Shown here: one piece after another, positions 25,101 to 34,681 of the stretch | How positions within the stretch are numbered: position 1 is the stretch's first letter | How the letters are laid out: each line of letters opens with the position of its first letter | Assembly: GCF_024448935.1 (NCBI RefSeq) | Contig: NZ_JAMOIE010000031.1 | Coordinates: 1-47,375, forward strand | Direction: 5' to 3' | Source: Stutzerimonas stutzeri | GTDB taxonomy: Bacteria; Pseudomonadota; Gammaproteobacteria; Pseudomonadales; Pseudomonadaceae | Length of the DNA: 47,375 nucleotides | Made by a program: the position numbers and the translations under genes | The notes under the pieces: model-generated | What the model was told of the DNA's origin: nothing | What the model saw: the letters and a program-made list of their open reading frames with translations, nothing else | Database searches by the model: none

Positions 25101-26986
25101 ACTACATTCGTCTCCGGGGTGTATCCAAGCTGCCCGAGCACGTCACGGCAGCGCTCCAGGTCGCGCAAGACTCGCTGGCGGCCACCGTCACCAATGTCGT
25201 TGCAATCCAGCAACCCCTTCAGGTTGTCGTAAAGACGCTGGTATATGCCAATGTGGCTGCGCCCAATCACGGCATTTTGACAGTCGCCGCAGCGAGTCCG
25301 CTCTAATGTGTTGCCGACGCAACCGTCGTTGCTGGCGGTACACCAGGCGTGGCCATTGCTGCGGATCGCGGTGCTCTCGGCAATTGAGGTCACCATCGAT
25401 GCATGGCTCTTGAAGATGGCGAGGTTTGCCGGATCGCGCCGCCAGCGTTTGATCGAGCGACCGTAGCCGCCGGCCAACGGTTCGTCCCCCATCCAGGTGT
25501 CAACGACTCCGAACTTGATGTCTTCGAGTTCTGCCTGGATGTCGTTGTACAACTCGATGTCGAGGTGCTGGCCCCAGTCCTGGTCCATGGCGTAGCCCAG
25601 CGTCATGTCCATGGACCAGTGCGCGTAGTGCTCGCGCAGGTAGCGCAGGTCGCCGAACTGGCTGTGCGCCGCGTAGTTGGCGAATTTGCGGCGGAACTGA
25701 TGGCTGGCGAGGTTCCAGTCCAGCCCACCGCCCTGCGCGAACGCCTTGAGGGCATTGTTCCATGCGATGCCCGACAGGGTGCGAACCTGATTGCCCTTTG
25801 CAGGGCTCACCCCGAGAAAGAGCGCATGGTGATGCTTATGCGCCTTGGCGATTTCTGGGTCGCGCGGGTTGACCCTTCGCCGCTCGGCGATCTCGGCGGC
25901 GATCATAGCCTGATACGGCTCGGCCCAGCGCTCCATCAGGCGCAACACGCGCACGGCGACCTCGGGGATCATCCAGTCGTGGACCCCGGTGTCGGTCTTA
26001 TCCGACCTGGAACGCATCCAGTGATAGATCGTTCCCTCGTCGTCCTCGGTGCGGTGGTGCGCGCCCGACTGGACGTTGGCCAGTTCGTGGTTGCGGCAAC
26101 CGGAGGTGCTGGCCAGCACGATGTAGCAGGCGGTTCGTAGATCAAGGATCGCCTGATTAAATGCCCCCAGGCCGCCTTCCCAGCCAAAAGCGGCGAGGTG
26201 GCGGTTTTTAGCCTCTATGACTGTTCTGGTAACCTGCCTTCTCCGTTCTGCTGCGACGGCATCGAGGGCATCGCGTAGATCGAGCAGGGCCTTGCCGTGC
26301 TGAACCTGCTCATAGGCTCTCTCGAACAGGGTGCAGAACACCTCATCCGGCATCAGCGGCGTTTTGCCGCCCTGCTTGCGAGCTGTGCCGCTGCCGGCCA
26401 TCGCATTCGCCGAGGTATCAGGCCAGGGATGCTGAGGGACTGGGTCGTGGGTGTACTGGCTCAACTCATGAAGCGCCTCGACCGCCATGAAGCGACGCTC
26501 AAGGGCGCTCTGAGACAGCGGTTTACCCTGGCTTCGGCGCGTCTGCCGGTACGCCCGACACTCGGCAACGTAGTTCGCGCAGACCATGGGGGTCACCGCG
26601 CCGAAATGACCGAGCTTGAGCGCGTTTAGATGCCGTAGGAAGGGCAGCGCATTCTCAAAAAAATTGCGCAAAGTGCTCGCTCTGGGCCGCTTATGCCCCG
26701 CGCGGCCGCGCCGCAGGTAGCGGTACAGCAGGGCCTTCATCACCTCCTTAAACGCACAGGGCACGCGGCTGAAGTCCTGGTGCCGCAAGTTGTCTGGCAC
26801 GTTGCTGGTAAAGCCGTCCAGTTGCCAAATGTCGTCGCCATAGCGGCTGAGGATGACCCAGTGCCCATCGACCTGGATGGCGCTCACGATGAGTGCGTCG
26901 CGGTCGCTCTCGGGTAGCTCGCGTACTTCCCCCGGCTGTGACTCGATGTTCGCCCAAGGCAGCGTGACCACGTTGTTGTCGCTCAT
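25097..26986 (-). CDS. Tyrosine recombinase 3 (large, Tn554 TnpB-like size)
   Basis: A 629-residue divergent tyrosine recombinase. Catalytic candidates: Arg in ASTSGCRNHELANVQ, Arg in ASHQFRRKFANYA, His in REHYAHWSMDMTLGYAM and the Tyr of LGYAM. A cysteine-bearing C-terminal region (AWCTASNDGCVGNTLERTRC, then GDCQNAVIGRSH) looks like a zinc-binding tail. It overlaps its neighbours by 4 bases on each side, so all four genes form one operon on the minus strand. The insertion in umuC implies the set is or was active. Confidence 0.85.
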   Translation of the reverse strand: MSDNNVVTLPWANIESQPGEVRELPESDRDALIVSAIQVDGHWVILSRYGDDIWQLDGFTSNVPDNLRHQDFSRVPCAFKEVMKALLYRYLRRGRAGHKRPRASTLRNFFENALPFLRHLNALKLGHFGAVTPMVCANYVAECRAYRQTRRSQGKPLSQSALERRFMAVEALHELSQYTHDPVPQHPWPDTSANAMAGSGTARKQGGKTPLMPDEVFCTLFERAYEQVQHGKALLDLRDALDAVAAERRRQVTRTVIEAKNRHLAAFGWEGGLGAFNQAILDLRTACYIVLASTSGCRNHELANVQSGAHHRTEDDEGTIYHWMRSRSDKTDTGVHDWMIPEVAVRVLRLMERWAEPYQAMIAAEIAERRRVNPRDPEIAKAHKHHHALFLGVSPAKGNQVRTLSGIAWNNALKAFAQGGGLDWNLASHQFRRKFANYAAHSQFGDLRYLREHYAHWSMDMTLGYAMDQDWGQHLDIELYNDIQAELEDIKFGVVDTWMGDEPLAGGYGRSIKRWRRDPANLAIFKSHASMVTSIAESTAIRSNGHAWCTASNDGCVGNTLERTRCGDCQNAVIGRSHIGIYQRLYDNLKGLLDCNDIGDGGRQRVLRDLERCRDVLGQLGYTPETNVV

Positions 26987-28659
26987 GCAAAGATCTCCAG
27001 CTTCTCCACCACATCGGACGACCAGAACGGGTGCGGCTCGCGGCGCGCACGCTCGCGGGCGGCTTCGACGGCCGCCGGCTTGAAAGTCCCGCGCCGCAGC
27101 CCCTCGGCCACGATGTAGTCGTCAATCAATCGAGGAATGTGCGCGTATTCCTGCGCCCAACGCCGCTTGTCCATGCGCGTGCGCTCCGCGAATACACGGA
27201 AGTAGAAGCTGAATAGGCGGTGCAGATCTTCCCCCGTCACCGCGTAATGCTTGCAGCGCAGACAGTTGAGGAACGAGAAACACGCTGCCCCTTCACGTTT
27301 CGGTGCGTACTGGCCGTTTACCGGGTCGCCACAGCGCCCCATTGGGGTCGTCTGGTAGGTCGCGCCGATGCTGCGGGTCAGTAACTCTTGAACCAGTATC
27401 TCGCCCATGAACTGCCAGTTGCGCCTCGCGTCACCGCTAGGTGCCAGATAATTTCTCCCGGCCACCTGCGGCGTGTTGCCAAGCGCGAATGCCGTGGTCG
27501 CCAGGTCGCCCGCTAGCAACTCGAAAATTCGGTTGGCGAACGTTTTGCGTAGGCGAGAGACGTTGATGCGCAGCGGCTGGCCGTCGATATCGGTGAGCCC
27601 GTGGTCGGCCACGAGTTTCTTGATCGCCAGCTTCAACGTCCCGTCAGTCAGTGCATTGACCCTGCCGAGGCCTGGGCCGCGGTGCACGCGATACAGCCAC
27701 ACACGCTCCTTGAGGTCGTCCGGGGCCTCCGCGCGCAGCGGTTCGCTGTGGGCAAGGACGCGCCGGATCAGGCGCTCGACATTGGTCTTGACGGTTGGCG
27801 TGGACTCCAACAGGTGTGCAGCAGCGCTCTCGGCGCGCAGCGCCACCTTGTGGCTGGTGTGCCCGCGGCGCTTCCAAAGGACCAGGAATACGCTGTTATC
27901 CTTGGGGTGGGCGCGCAGGCAATCGCGCTCCATCTCCAGCAGCGGCGTGGAATTGCGCCCGGTGTGCAGCGCTACGGTCAGCAGGGCATAAGCCAACAAC
28001 TCGCCGGTTACCGGGGCGTCGTCGTGCCAGATCGGCATGACCGCCTGCCTGAGCGCGGTGGTGAACGCCTGCCGCTGACGCTTCGGCAGCGGCGTTTCGC
28101 CCTTATGCTTGCCTCTGTTTGGGAACGGGTTTCGTGGGAAAGTCGCATCGTCCCCCGTGGTGACCAACGAAATCAGCCCACGCCGGCCCAACGCGTGAAG
28201 GACGGACTTCGTGCTGGTGTAGTGGCTCCTCTGACTAGGGGTGGTGATGCCCAGTCCGGCGAGGTGGCCAAGAAACCCGTCAATTACGGCGCGATCAATG
28301 TCGTCCAGGGTCAGCCCGCGCCTGAGCGCGGTTGCGCGCAGCACTATGTAGTTGAGGAAGTGACGTAAACCACCTTTACAGATGCTCGCTACGGAACTGG
28401 CCTCGAGCCCGCCGTCCTGCCGGGCCAGGAAGCGCTCAATCTGCCGCTGGCAAGCGTAGGTGATCGAATCGATGCCCGTGCCGTACCAGGGTGCGAAGTC
28501 GAAGCCCCGGGAGCGCGTGGCATTGCGCCCGAAGGCGACCGTAGTCGTGGCCGGCGGAATCGCCTCGGGGAGAACGACGACACGACCCGCCGAGTCGCGG
28601 TTGTGCTCGACCTGCGGGACGCTGAGGTCGGTCCTGTTGAATACCTTACGTTTGCCCAT
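26983..28659 (-). CDS. Tyrosine recombinase 2
   Basis: A 558-residue recombinase of the same module. The catalytic core has Arg in LHTGRNSTPLLEM, Arg in VSRLRKTFANRIFELLAG and Tyr in AGRNYLAPSGD. The box that normally carries His (LGH) reads ALGNTPQ here, so that His is replaced by Asn, as I have seen in accessory members of recombinase trios. Cys-rich CFSFLNCLRCKHYAVTGEDL near the C-terminus may bind zinc. Its start and the upstream stop share one base. Confidence 0.85.
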   Translation of the reverse strand: MGKRKVFNRTDLSVPQVEHNRDSAGRVVVLPEAIPPATTTVAFGRNATRSRGFDFAPWYGTGIDSITYACQRQIERFLARQDGGLEASSVASICKGGLRHFLNYIVLRATALRRGLTLDDIDRAVIDGFLGHLAGLGITTPSQRSHYTSTKSVLHALGRRGLISLVTTGDDATFPRNPFPNRGKHKGETPLPKRQRQAFTTALRQAVMPIWHDDAPVTGELLAYALLTVALHTGRNSTPLLEMERDCLRAHPKDNSVFLVLWKRRGHTSHKVALRAESAAAHLLESTPTVKTNVERLIRRVLAHSEPLRAEAPDDLKERVWLYRVHRGPGLGRVNALTDGTLKLAIKKLVADHGLTDIDGQPLRINVSRLRKTFANRIFELLAGDLATTAFALGNTPQVAGRNYLAPSGDARRNWQFMGEILVQELLTRSIGATYQTTPMGRCGDPVNGQYAPKREGAACFSFLNCLRCKHYAVTGEDLHRLFSFYFRVFAERTRMDKRRWAQEYAHIPRLIDDYIVAEGLRRGTFKPAAVEAARERARREPHPFWSSDVVEKLEIFA

Positions 28660-29813
28660 CAGACCGATCCCAACCCTTCGTTCAACTCATCGTCGTAGGC
28701 CAGAACCGCGTCGTCGGCCAGTTCGTTGACCAGGTGCAGGTACACCATCGTTGTCTGAATGGAGCTATGACCGAGCTGCCGCTGCACGAACACCAGCGGA
28801 TCCACGCTGCCGCGGTTGCGCTGGAGCGTGACCAGGGTATGGGTGGCGTAGGTGTGGCGCAGCATGTGGGTATGGACCCTGATACCGGCCCGCTTGCCGA
28901 TTTCCCGGACGATGCGCGCGATGCGCTTGCCATCATCGGCGAAGGGCTCACCAAACTGGTTCAGGAACAGCGGCTCGTGATTGGTACGGGTGCGGCTCAA
29001 TGAGGCCCGCTCACCGCGAACCTGCACTACGTAGCGATGCAAATCGGCAAGGAAGCGGCGACTGATGTAGATGTCGCGCGGCTTGCTGCCCTTGGTGCGC
29101 ATACCATGGCCATCGTGTGGATCGAGGTGAATCCGGATGTTGCGCTCGTGCCTACCGGCTTTATCCGGATCGAAGATGTAGGCAAGCGGGAAAGAGGCGA
29201 TTTCCTCCCGGCGCAGTCCAGTCTGAAGCCCGAGCCGAATCATCATTCGGTGATGCGGATTTTCCTGCGTCGCCAGCAGCGCCTTGATCTCATCCATGCT
29301 CAGAAACTTCGGCAGCGCCCGATGCTTGCGCGGCATGATGTCGTTCACCATAGCCTTGCCGCCGCTGGCATCGACGTGGGCAAGGAAGCCGGGAGCGCGT
29401 TTGACCGTCCGTTCCTCATAGCCAAACGGCAGTCTGCTCACCCATCCCTGCTGCTGTGCATACTCGTAGAACTTGCACACATAGTGCAGCCGTTGACGGG
29501 TTGTTGATGGGGCCAACTTGCACTCCACCAGGCAGTAGTCCCGGTAGGCCGCTACGACACTCTTGGCCTCGCCACGGTCCACGTCGCGCCAGTCAAGGTC
29601 ATGCGCCTGGAGGAAACTGAAAAAGTCGTACAGCGCACGCCCCGTGCTTGGCCATGACTTCCGTGACCCAATAGCTCCACGCAACAGGTAGTGGCGAAAG
29701 AATTCATTGGCGGGGACGCAACTGTCGAGCGTGTCCCAAAGCAGGATCGGAAAGCCTGGATAAGGACGACCGGCAATCACCAAATCCTCAGTAGCCCACA
29801 CAAGCTCCATCAA
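28659..29813 (-). CDS. Tyrosine recombinase 1 (XerC/TnpA-like)
   Basis: First gene of the module, 384 aa, and the most canonical: SAM-like N-terminal domain (SRKSWPSTGRALYDFFSFLQ), then the complete catalytic set with Arg in LQTGLRREEIASFP, Lys in TKGSKPRDIYI, HMLRHTYATHTLV, LGHSSIQTT and Tyr in MVYLHL. It probably performs strand cleavage. It begins about 100 bases from the right end of the element, reading inward, so its promoter must lie next to or across the element end. Confidence 0.9.
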   Translation of the reverse strand: MMELVWATEDLVIAGRPYPGFPILLWDTLDSCVPANEFFRHYLLRGAIGSRKSWPSTGRALYDFFSFLQAHDLDWRDVDRGEAKSVVAAYRDYCLVECKLAPSTTRQRLHYVCKFYEYAQQQGWVSRLPFGYEERTVKRAPGFLAHVDASGGKAMVNDIMPRKHRALPKFLSMDEIKALLATQENPHHRMMIRLGLQTGLRREEIASFPLAYIFDPDKAGRHERNIRIHLDPHDGHGMRTKGSKPRDIYISRRFLADLHRYVVQVRGERASLSRTRTNHEPLFLNQFGEPFADDGKRIARIVREIGKRAGIRVHTHMLRHTYATHTLVTLQRNRGSVDPLVFVQRQLGHSSIQTTMVYLHLVNELADDAVLAYDDELNEGLGSV

Positions 29814-29891
29814 CCTACCCCCAACCGCTGACCTATCCCTATTGCTGCTAAAGCTATTTTTTAAATCATTGTTTATAAAGCTACTTAACTC

Positions 29892-29913
29892 CTAACCTTT
29901 AGCAAGCCCCGGA
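29892..29913 (-). repeat. Right inverted end of the umuC-inserted element
   Basis: On the minus strand it reads TCCGGGGCTTGCTAAAGGTT then AG, matching the left end. The bases CAATAG then TTTTTACGCC follow outward and belong to umuC. Confidence 0.65.
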
Positions 29914-29915
29914 AC

Positions 29916-31157
29916 AATAGTTTTTACGCCAGTTGCGAACGTGTTTTTCGTCCCGACTTGGCCAGTACGCCGATTGTAGTTTTGAGCAATAACGACTCCT
30001 GCGTCATTGCACGCAGCTACGACGCCAAACCCTACGTCAAAATGGGCGCACCGTATTTCCAGATTAAAGACACGTTGAGGCGTTATGGCATTGTGCCATT
30101 TTCTTCAAATTATTCGCTGTACGGTCAGCTATCAGAGCGCGTAATGACTCTAATAGAATCAATGGTTTGCGACAGTGAAACGTACTCCATAGACGAGAAA
30201 TTCTGCACGCTGACCGGTATGCCGGGCAATCTCACCGAGTTTGGGCGGGAAATCCGCGCCAAAGTGCTCAAACACACGGGTATTCCGGTTGGTGTGGGCA
30301 TAGCCCACACCAAGACTTTAGCCAAACTGGCAAACTACACGGCAAAACGTTTTCAGGCACAGACAGGCGGTGTAGTGAACCTGTGCGATGCCTTCAAGCG
30401 CGATTGGGTGCTGCGCAACACGGCCGTCGAGGAAGTCTGGGGGATTGGGCGGCGCATGACAGCGCACATGCATGCCCTGGGCATACATTCCGCTATGGAC
30501 TTAGCAAAGGCGGATCCTGTGCTACTGGGCAGAAAATTCAGTGTAGTCCTGGAGAAAACGGTGCGCGAACTTGCCGGCACCTCTTGCCTCGCCCTGGAAG
30601 ACGCGGCCCCTGCCAAGCAAGAGATTTGTTGCAGCAGAATGTTTGGCAAACGACTCGATAATGCGCCGCAGATCAAAGAAGCGGTGGCCACCTATGCACA
30701 GCGGGCGTCAGAGAAGTTGAGGGCTCAGCATTCGTTGTGCAAAAAGATCCGCGTGAGCATTCGCACGGGAATGTTTAATCCTGACGAGGCCAAATACGTC
30801 AATGGCGTATTGGTGGAGCTACCTTACCCAACCAATGACGTTCGACTGATTACCAGGGCCGCTACCGAAGCCGTGGATAGGCTTTATCGTCCAGGTTTTC
30901 GTTACAGCAAGGCCGAAGTGTTGTTGATGGATTTGCGTCAGCCGGGCGAATTTACCGATGACTTGTTTGCGCAGACTCAACCGGTCACGGCGGACAGAGT
31001 GATGACGGTGCTTGATCAAATCAATGCTCGCTGGGGACGTGGCACATTGAGGGCGGCGTGCGTGCCAGCGAACCCTGAATGGGCGATGCGTCGGGAGTTG
31101 ATGAGTCAGAGTTACACCACGCGCCTCGATCAGTTGTGGAAGGTCAAGGCTAACTGA
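29916..31157 (+). pseudogene. umuC: 3' fragment of interrupted umuC (rulB)
   Basis: Carries everything of UmuC/RulB after the first 20 residues: SFYASCERVFRPDLASTPIV, then VLSNNDSCVIARSYDAK, GAPYF and the catalytic carboxylate region FSSNYSLYGQLSERVMTL, thumb (GIPVGVGIAHTKTLAKLANY, WGIGRRMTAHMHALG) and little-finger domain to the TGA. Pre-insertion length would be about 433 aa. The fragment has no native start; an internal start could give a truncated product lacking the first catalytic strand, which should be inactive. Confidence 0.92.
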
Positions 31158-31228
31158 TTTTCCGTAACACCACTGTAAATTCTATTGGTAAGTGAGAAAA
31201 TACCGAAAAATTACAATGGTATGCGCAA

Positions 31229-31891
31229 ATGACAAAGACGAAACTGAGCCAACCTGTTCGTGAAATCGGGATCAGGAGTCGCAGCGTGACGGGGATCGTG
31301 CCAATGTTTGGTCACTACGAGTCCACATTAGAGCGAGACATGATGGAGATCATTCGCTTCGACCCTAACGTCCAAAGCTTCCTGCCTCAGCCCCTGACCA
31401 TTGAGTATAGAAACAACGACGGCCAGAAGCGCAGCTACACCCCTGACGGGCTCATTCACTACAAGGAAACGCCTGGGTATCTCGCCCCTACGCTGTTCGA
31501 GGTGAAATATCGAAAGGACTTTCGTGAGCAATGGAAAGTGTTCCTACCCAAGTTCAGGGCCGCGAAGGCGTACTGCATAGATCGAGGATGGTGCTTCGAG
31601 GTTTTCACTGAGCGAGAAATTAGAACGCCGTACTTGCAAAATATCAAATTTCTATGGCCTTTTCGGGATCGAGTCTCTTCTCTAGAATCGAGCAAACTTA
31701 TCTTGATAGCGCTTAGTGGACTAAAAGTTGCTGATCCTAACGTATTACTCGGCACACTATGTCACGACGCCAACGACCGGGCTCAGATGATTCCAACCCT
31801 TTGGCACCTGATCTCCATTGGGGAAATTGGCTGCAATCTGAACGAGCCTCTGACCATGAGCTCCCGTATCTGGACGGAGAGGTGGGAATAG
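31229..31891 (+). CDS. tnsA: Tn7-like transposase subunit TnsA (endonuclease)
   Basis: TnsA-type restriction-fold nuclease that makes the 5' cuts at Tn7 ends, enabling cut-and-paste rather than co-integrate transposition. Of 220 aa, the N-terminal domain holds the catalytic set: Glu in YESTLERDMME, Asp in SYTPDGLIHY and Glu-x-Lys in LFEVKYRKDF. A smaller C-terminal domain (about 150-220) would bind TnsC. It is the first gene of a tnsA-tnsB-tnsC-tniQ operon beginning 71 bases after the umuC stop. In Tn7, tnsA is next to the right end, so a transposon end is expected in that 71-base gap or within umuC. Confidence 0.88.
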   Translation: MTKTKLSQPVREIGIRSRSVTGIVPMFGHYESTLERDMMEIIRFDPNVQSFLPQPLTIEYRNNDGQKRSYTPDGLIHYKETPGYLAPTLFEVKYRKDFREQWKVFLPKFRAAKAYCIDRGWCFEVFTEREIRTPYLQNIKFLWPFRDRVSSLESSKLILIALSGLKVADPNVLLGTLCHDANDRAQMIPTLWHLISIGEIGCNLNEPLTMSSRIWTERWE

Positions 31892-31892
31892 A

Positions 31893-33779
31893 ATGAAAAC
31901 TATTCGGCCGGGCCAACTTGTTTATTGGCGAAATACTGCGGCGATTGTCATTGAGCTGAAAGGGCTAACCGATGCAGTTATACGGACTGTTGATCATTCT
32001 AAACTCGAAATCGCTCATGTCGTTGATCTGGCGCTAAGCCCGAGTTCAAGTGAGCCTACACGGGCGTCACACTTGTTTAGCACGGATAAAAAATGGGACG
32101 AAGTCGTTGAGCGCTTTGAGATGATTCGTCCGTTACTGGAATCAGCAAGGCGTCAGTTGATAGATGTTCAGCTGGTTGCTAATGCAGCTGGCAAAAGCGT
32201 GCCGACTATATATAGATGGTTAAAACGTTTTGAAGATAGCAGTTTAGTTTCCTCATTACTAAGGCTATCTCGTTCTGATAAGGGTAAGCAGCGCCTCAGT
32301 GAAAATGTGGAGCAGATTGTAGATAGGCAGATCAATAGTTTCTTTTTGAAAAAAGAGCGACCTTCAGTTGTCAAATTGTACAATGAAATCAAGATCGACT
32401 GCCAAAACGAAGGGCTAACGCCTCCGCATATAAATACGATCTATGCGCGGATCGCTAGGATCGAACCGCGGGAAGAACTTAGCAAGCGGTACAGTGCGAA
32501 ACATGCTCGGGAAAAGTATGCCCCCCACCGAGGTCGATTTCCTGGCGCAGACTACCCAAACGCTGTCGTCCAAATTGACCATACTCCGGTTGACGTAATC
32601 GTTGTTGACGAAGAACATCGATTGCCAATTGGACGCCCCTATTTGACTCTCGCAATTGATGTCGCTACCAAAATGGTAACGGGTTTCCGGATGACTCTGG
32701 ATCCTCCAGGAGCGCTGTCCGCAGGTCTATGTATCGCCCATGCAGTGCAGCGTAAAGACAACTGGCTTGCTAAGCGTGACCTGTTGGCTGAGTGGCCAAT
32801 TTACGGGAAAATGAACAAGATTCATTTGGACAATGCTAAAGAGTTCCGCGGAAATATGTTGAAACGCGCATGTGAACAGCACGGCATAATTCTTGAGCAT
32901 CGACCCAAGGGCCAGCCCAATTATGGACCGCATGTGGAAAGGGCATTTCGAACCTTTATGGGGGAATGCCACAGTATTCAAGGCACGACCTTCTCCAATG
33001 TGCAGGCCAAAATGGAGTATGACTCTGAGGGTAAGGCCTGCATGACTCTCGAAGAGCTTGAGCTGTGGTTCACTGTGTTCGTGGTCTATTGCTACCACCA
33101 CCGCAAACACAAAGGTATCAACGATATTCCTCCGATCAAGATGTATTACCAGTTTGTGCATGGTACTGCCACACAGCTTGGTATTGGCGTTATGGCGCCA
33201 ATTAAAGACGAGGAGACATTTTGCCTAGATTTCACGCCCTACATGGAGCGGACTATTCAGCAAGGGGGCGCGCTCATCAACCATATTCATTATTACGCAC
33301 CAGTACTACGGCGGTGGATCGGGGAGATAGACAAACGTACTAAAAGAGGGCGAAAATTCATTTTCGCATACGATCCACGCGACATCAGTGTTGTGTATTT
33401 TCTCGATCCAGAAACCAAGACATACAGCCCCATTCCTTACCTCAATAGCACTCGTCCGGCGATCAGTCTGTGGGAGTTACGTGCTGTGTTGGCTCGTATT
33501 AAGGACGATCCAGTCAATCATGTTGATGAGGAAATGATATTTAAAGGGATACGGATGATGCGGGAGATCGAAGCCGTGGCTATAGAGAAGACGCGCCTAG
33601 CTAAGCAGCGACGAGCGACAGAGAAACGAAAGATTCGTATGGCAGAGCGCCGTAAGGGGTGGTCCGGCGTTCATAAGACGAAGATTGCACCTGAGACAGC
33701 AGCTTCTGAAGCCGAACTCTTTACTTCAGATTTAATTGACGATGACATTCAACCTTTCAGCGATATTCAGCTGAGCTAG
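31893..33779 (+). CDS. tnsB: Tn7-like transposase subunit TnsB (DDE transposase)
   Basis: Mu/TnsB-family transposase, 628 aa, that binds the ends and joins 3' ends to target DNA. N-terminal DNA-binding region with a helix-turn-helix (QLVANAAGKSVPTIYRWLKR). The rve core has a full triad: Asp229 in QIDHTPVDVI, Asp313 in HLDNAKEFRG and Glu349 in HVERAFRTFM (35 residues between the last two, as usual). The Lys/Arg-rich C-terminal tail (TRLAKQRRATEKRKIRMAER) resembles the TnsC-contacting tail of TnsB. It begins one base after the tnsA stop. Confidence 0.92.
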   Translation: MKTIRPGQLVYWRNTAAIVIELKGLTDAVIRTVDHSKLEIAHVVDLALSPSSSEPTRASHLFSTDKKWDEVVERFEMIRPLLESARRQLIDVQLVANAAGKSVPTIYRWLKRFEDSSLVSSLLRLSRSDKGKQRLSENVEQIVDRQINSFFLKKERPSVVKLYNEIKIDCQNEGLTPPHINTIYARIARIEPREELSKRYSAKHAREKYAPHRGRFPGADYPNAVVQIDHTPVDVIVVDEEHRLPIGRPYLTLAIDVATKMVTGFRMTLDPPGALSAGLCIAHAVQRKDNWLAKRDLLAEWPIYGKMNKIHLDNAKEFRGNMLKRACEQHGIILEHRPKGQPNYGPHVERAFRTFMGECHSIQGTTFSNVQAKMEYDSEGKACMTLEELELWFTVFVVYCYHHRKHKGINDIPPIKMYYQFVHGTATQLGIGVMAPIKDEETFCLDFTPYMERTIQQGGALINHIHYYAPVLRRWIGEIDKRTKRGRKFIFAYDPRDISVVYFLDPETKTYSPIPYLNSTRPAISLWELRAVLARIKDDPVNHVDEEMIFKGIRMMREIEAVAIEKTRLAKQRRATEKRKIRMAERRKGWSGVHKTKIAPETAASEAELFTSDLIDDDIQPFSDIQLS

Positions 33780-33788
33780 GAATTTATC

Positions 33789-34679
33789 ATGACAGGCTAT
33801 GCTCATCTTCACCCTGGGACCGTTGAGTGCATTGAGCTTGATGTAGAGGCACGTATCCGATGGTTGAAGAGAAAGCGCTGGATCGGCTATCCGCGAGCTA
33901 TTGACGTTTTGGGGAAACTTGAAGACTTACTTGCCCATCCTCGCGAAACTCGGATGCCCAATATGCTACTTATTGGAGGGACAAACAACGGTAAGTCGAA
34001 ATTGATTCAAAAATTTTCCGAATGCCATCCTGCCGAAGAGAACCCTGGAGGTGACCACATTATCGCTCCAGTACTTCAGATCCAGACTCCACCTTCGCCA
34101 TCGGAAGCCGGTTTCTACTCGGAGATACTTCTGTCCTTATTCGAAAAGGTCCCGGCTTCGTCAACTGATACCAAGCGTGCGCGCGTGGTCCAAGTGCTGA
34201 GAGGTGTGCAACTAAAAATTCTGATTATTGATGAGTTGCATAACATGCTGGCTGGAACATCGGTCAAGCAGCACCAATACCTGAATATGCTGAAATACCT
34301 CGGGAACGAGCTGCAGATCTCGATTGTGGGGTGTGGGACCGGGGATTTACTGCGGGCTGTGAGCATCGACCCTCAGATACAGAATCGATTCATCCCTGAG
34401 TTATTGCCGAGATGGGAAATGAATAAAGAGTTTCGCCAACTGCTGATGTCATTCGAGCGGGTGCTACCGTTGCGAAAACCGTCGGCATTGCACGAGACTC
34501 AATTATCAGGAAAGGTGTTGGCAATGTGTGAGGGGACTATTGGTGAACTTTCCTCATTGCTGAATGCAGCGGCGGAGCACGCTATTAGGAACGGTTCTGA
34601 ACAGATATCTGCCAAAACTTTGAACGACTGTAAATATGTATCACCAAGTGACCGAACACGCTTGGCGGCAAGGATCTAA
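33789..34679 (+). CDS. tnsC: Tn7-like AAA+ regulator TnsC (TniB-like)
   Basis: AAA+ ATPase, 296 aa, that forms filaments on target DNA and links TniQ to TnsAB. Walker A is GGTNNGKS (63-70), Walker B is LIIDELHNM (Asp148, Glu149), and sensor 1 lies in ISIVGCGTGDLLRAV. The length is nearer TniB/short TnsC than Tn7 TnsC (about 555 aa). It starts 9 bases after tnsB with an AGGAAT ribosome site. Confidence 0.9.
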   Translation: MTGYAHLHPGTVECIELDVEARIRWLKRKRWIGYPRAIDVLGKLEDLLAHPRETRMPNMLLIGGTNNGKSKLIQKFSECHPAEENPGGDHIIAPVLQIQTPPSPSEAGFYSEILLSLFEKVPASSTDTKRARVVQVLRGVQLKILIIDELHNMLAGTSVKQHQYLNMLKYLGNELQISIVGCGTGDLLRAVSIDPQIQNRFIPELLPRWEMNKEFRQLLMSFERVLPLRKPSALHETQLSGKVLAMCEGTIGELSSLLNAAAEHAIRNGSEQISAKTLNDCKYVSPSDRTRLAARI

Positions 34680-34681
34680 TA

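Larger units (their letters stand above)
16080..29915. mobile_element. Tn554-like / integron-like element inserted in umuC
   Basis: A 13.8-kb insertion between codons for Asn20 and the following SFY of umuC. It encodes three tyrosine recombinases and a small helix-turn-helix/coiled-coil protein at its right end, plus an efflux operon and a cytochrome gene as cargo. Its ends form an imperfect inverted repeat: 16083-16105 and the reverse complement of 29892-29913 share TCCGG, CTT, CTAA and GTTAG blocks in register with one gap. Only a CAA core is common to both junctions, and there is no long target duplication, as expected for tyrosine recombinases. Elements with XerC-like integrases inserted in rulB (integron-like elements) are known in Pseudomonas. 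Confidence 0.8.
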
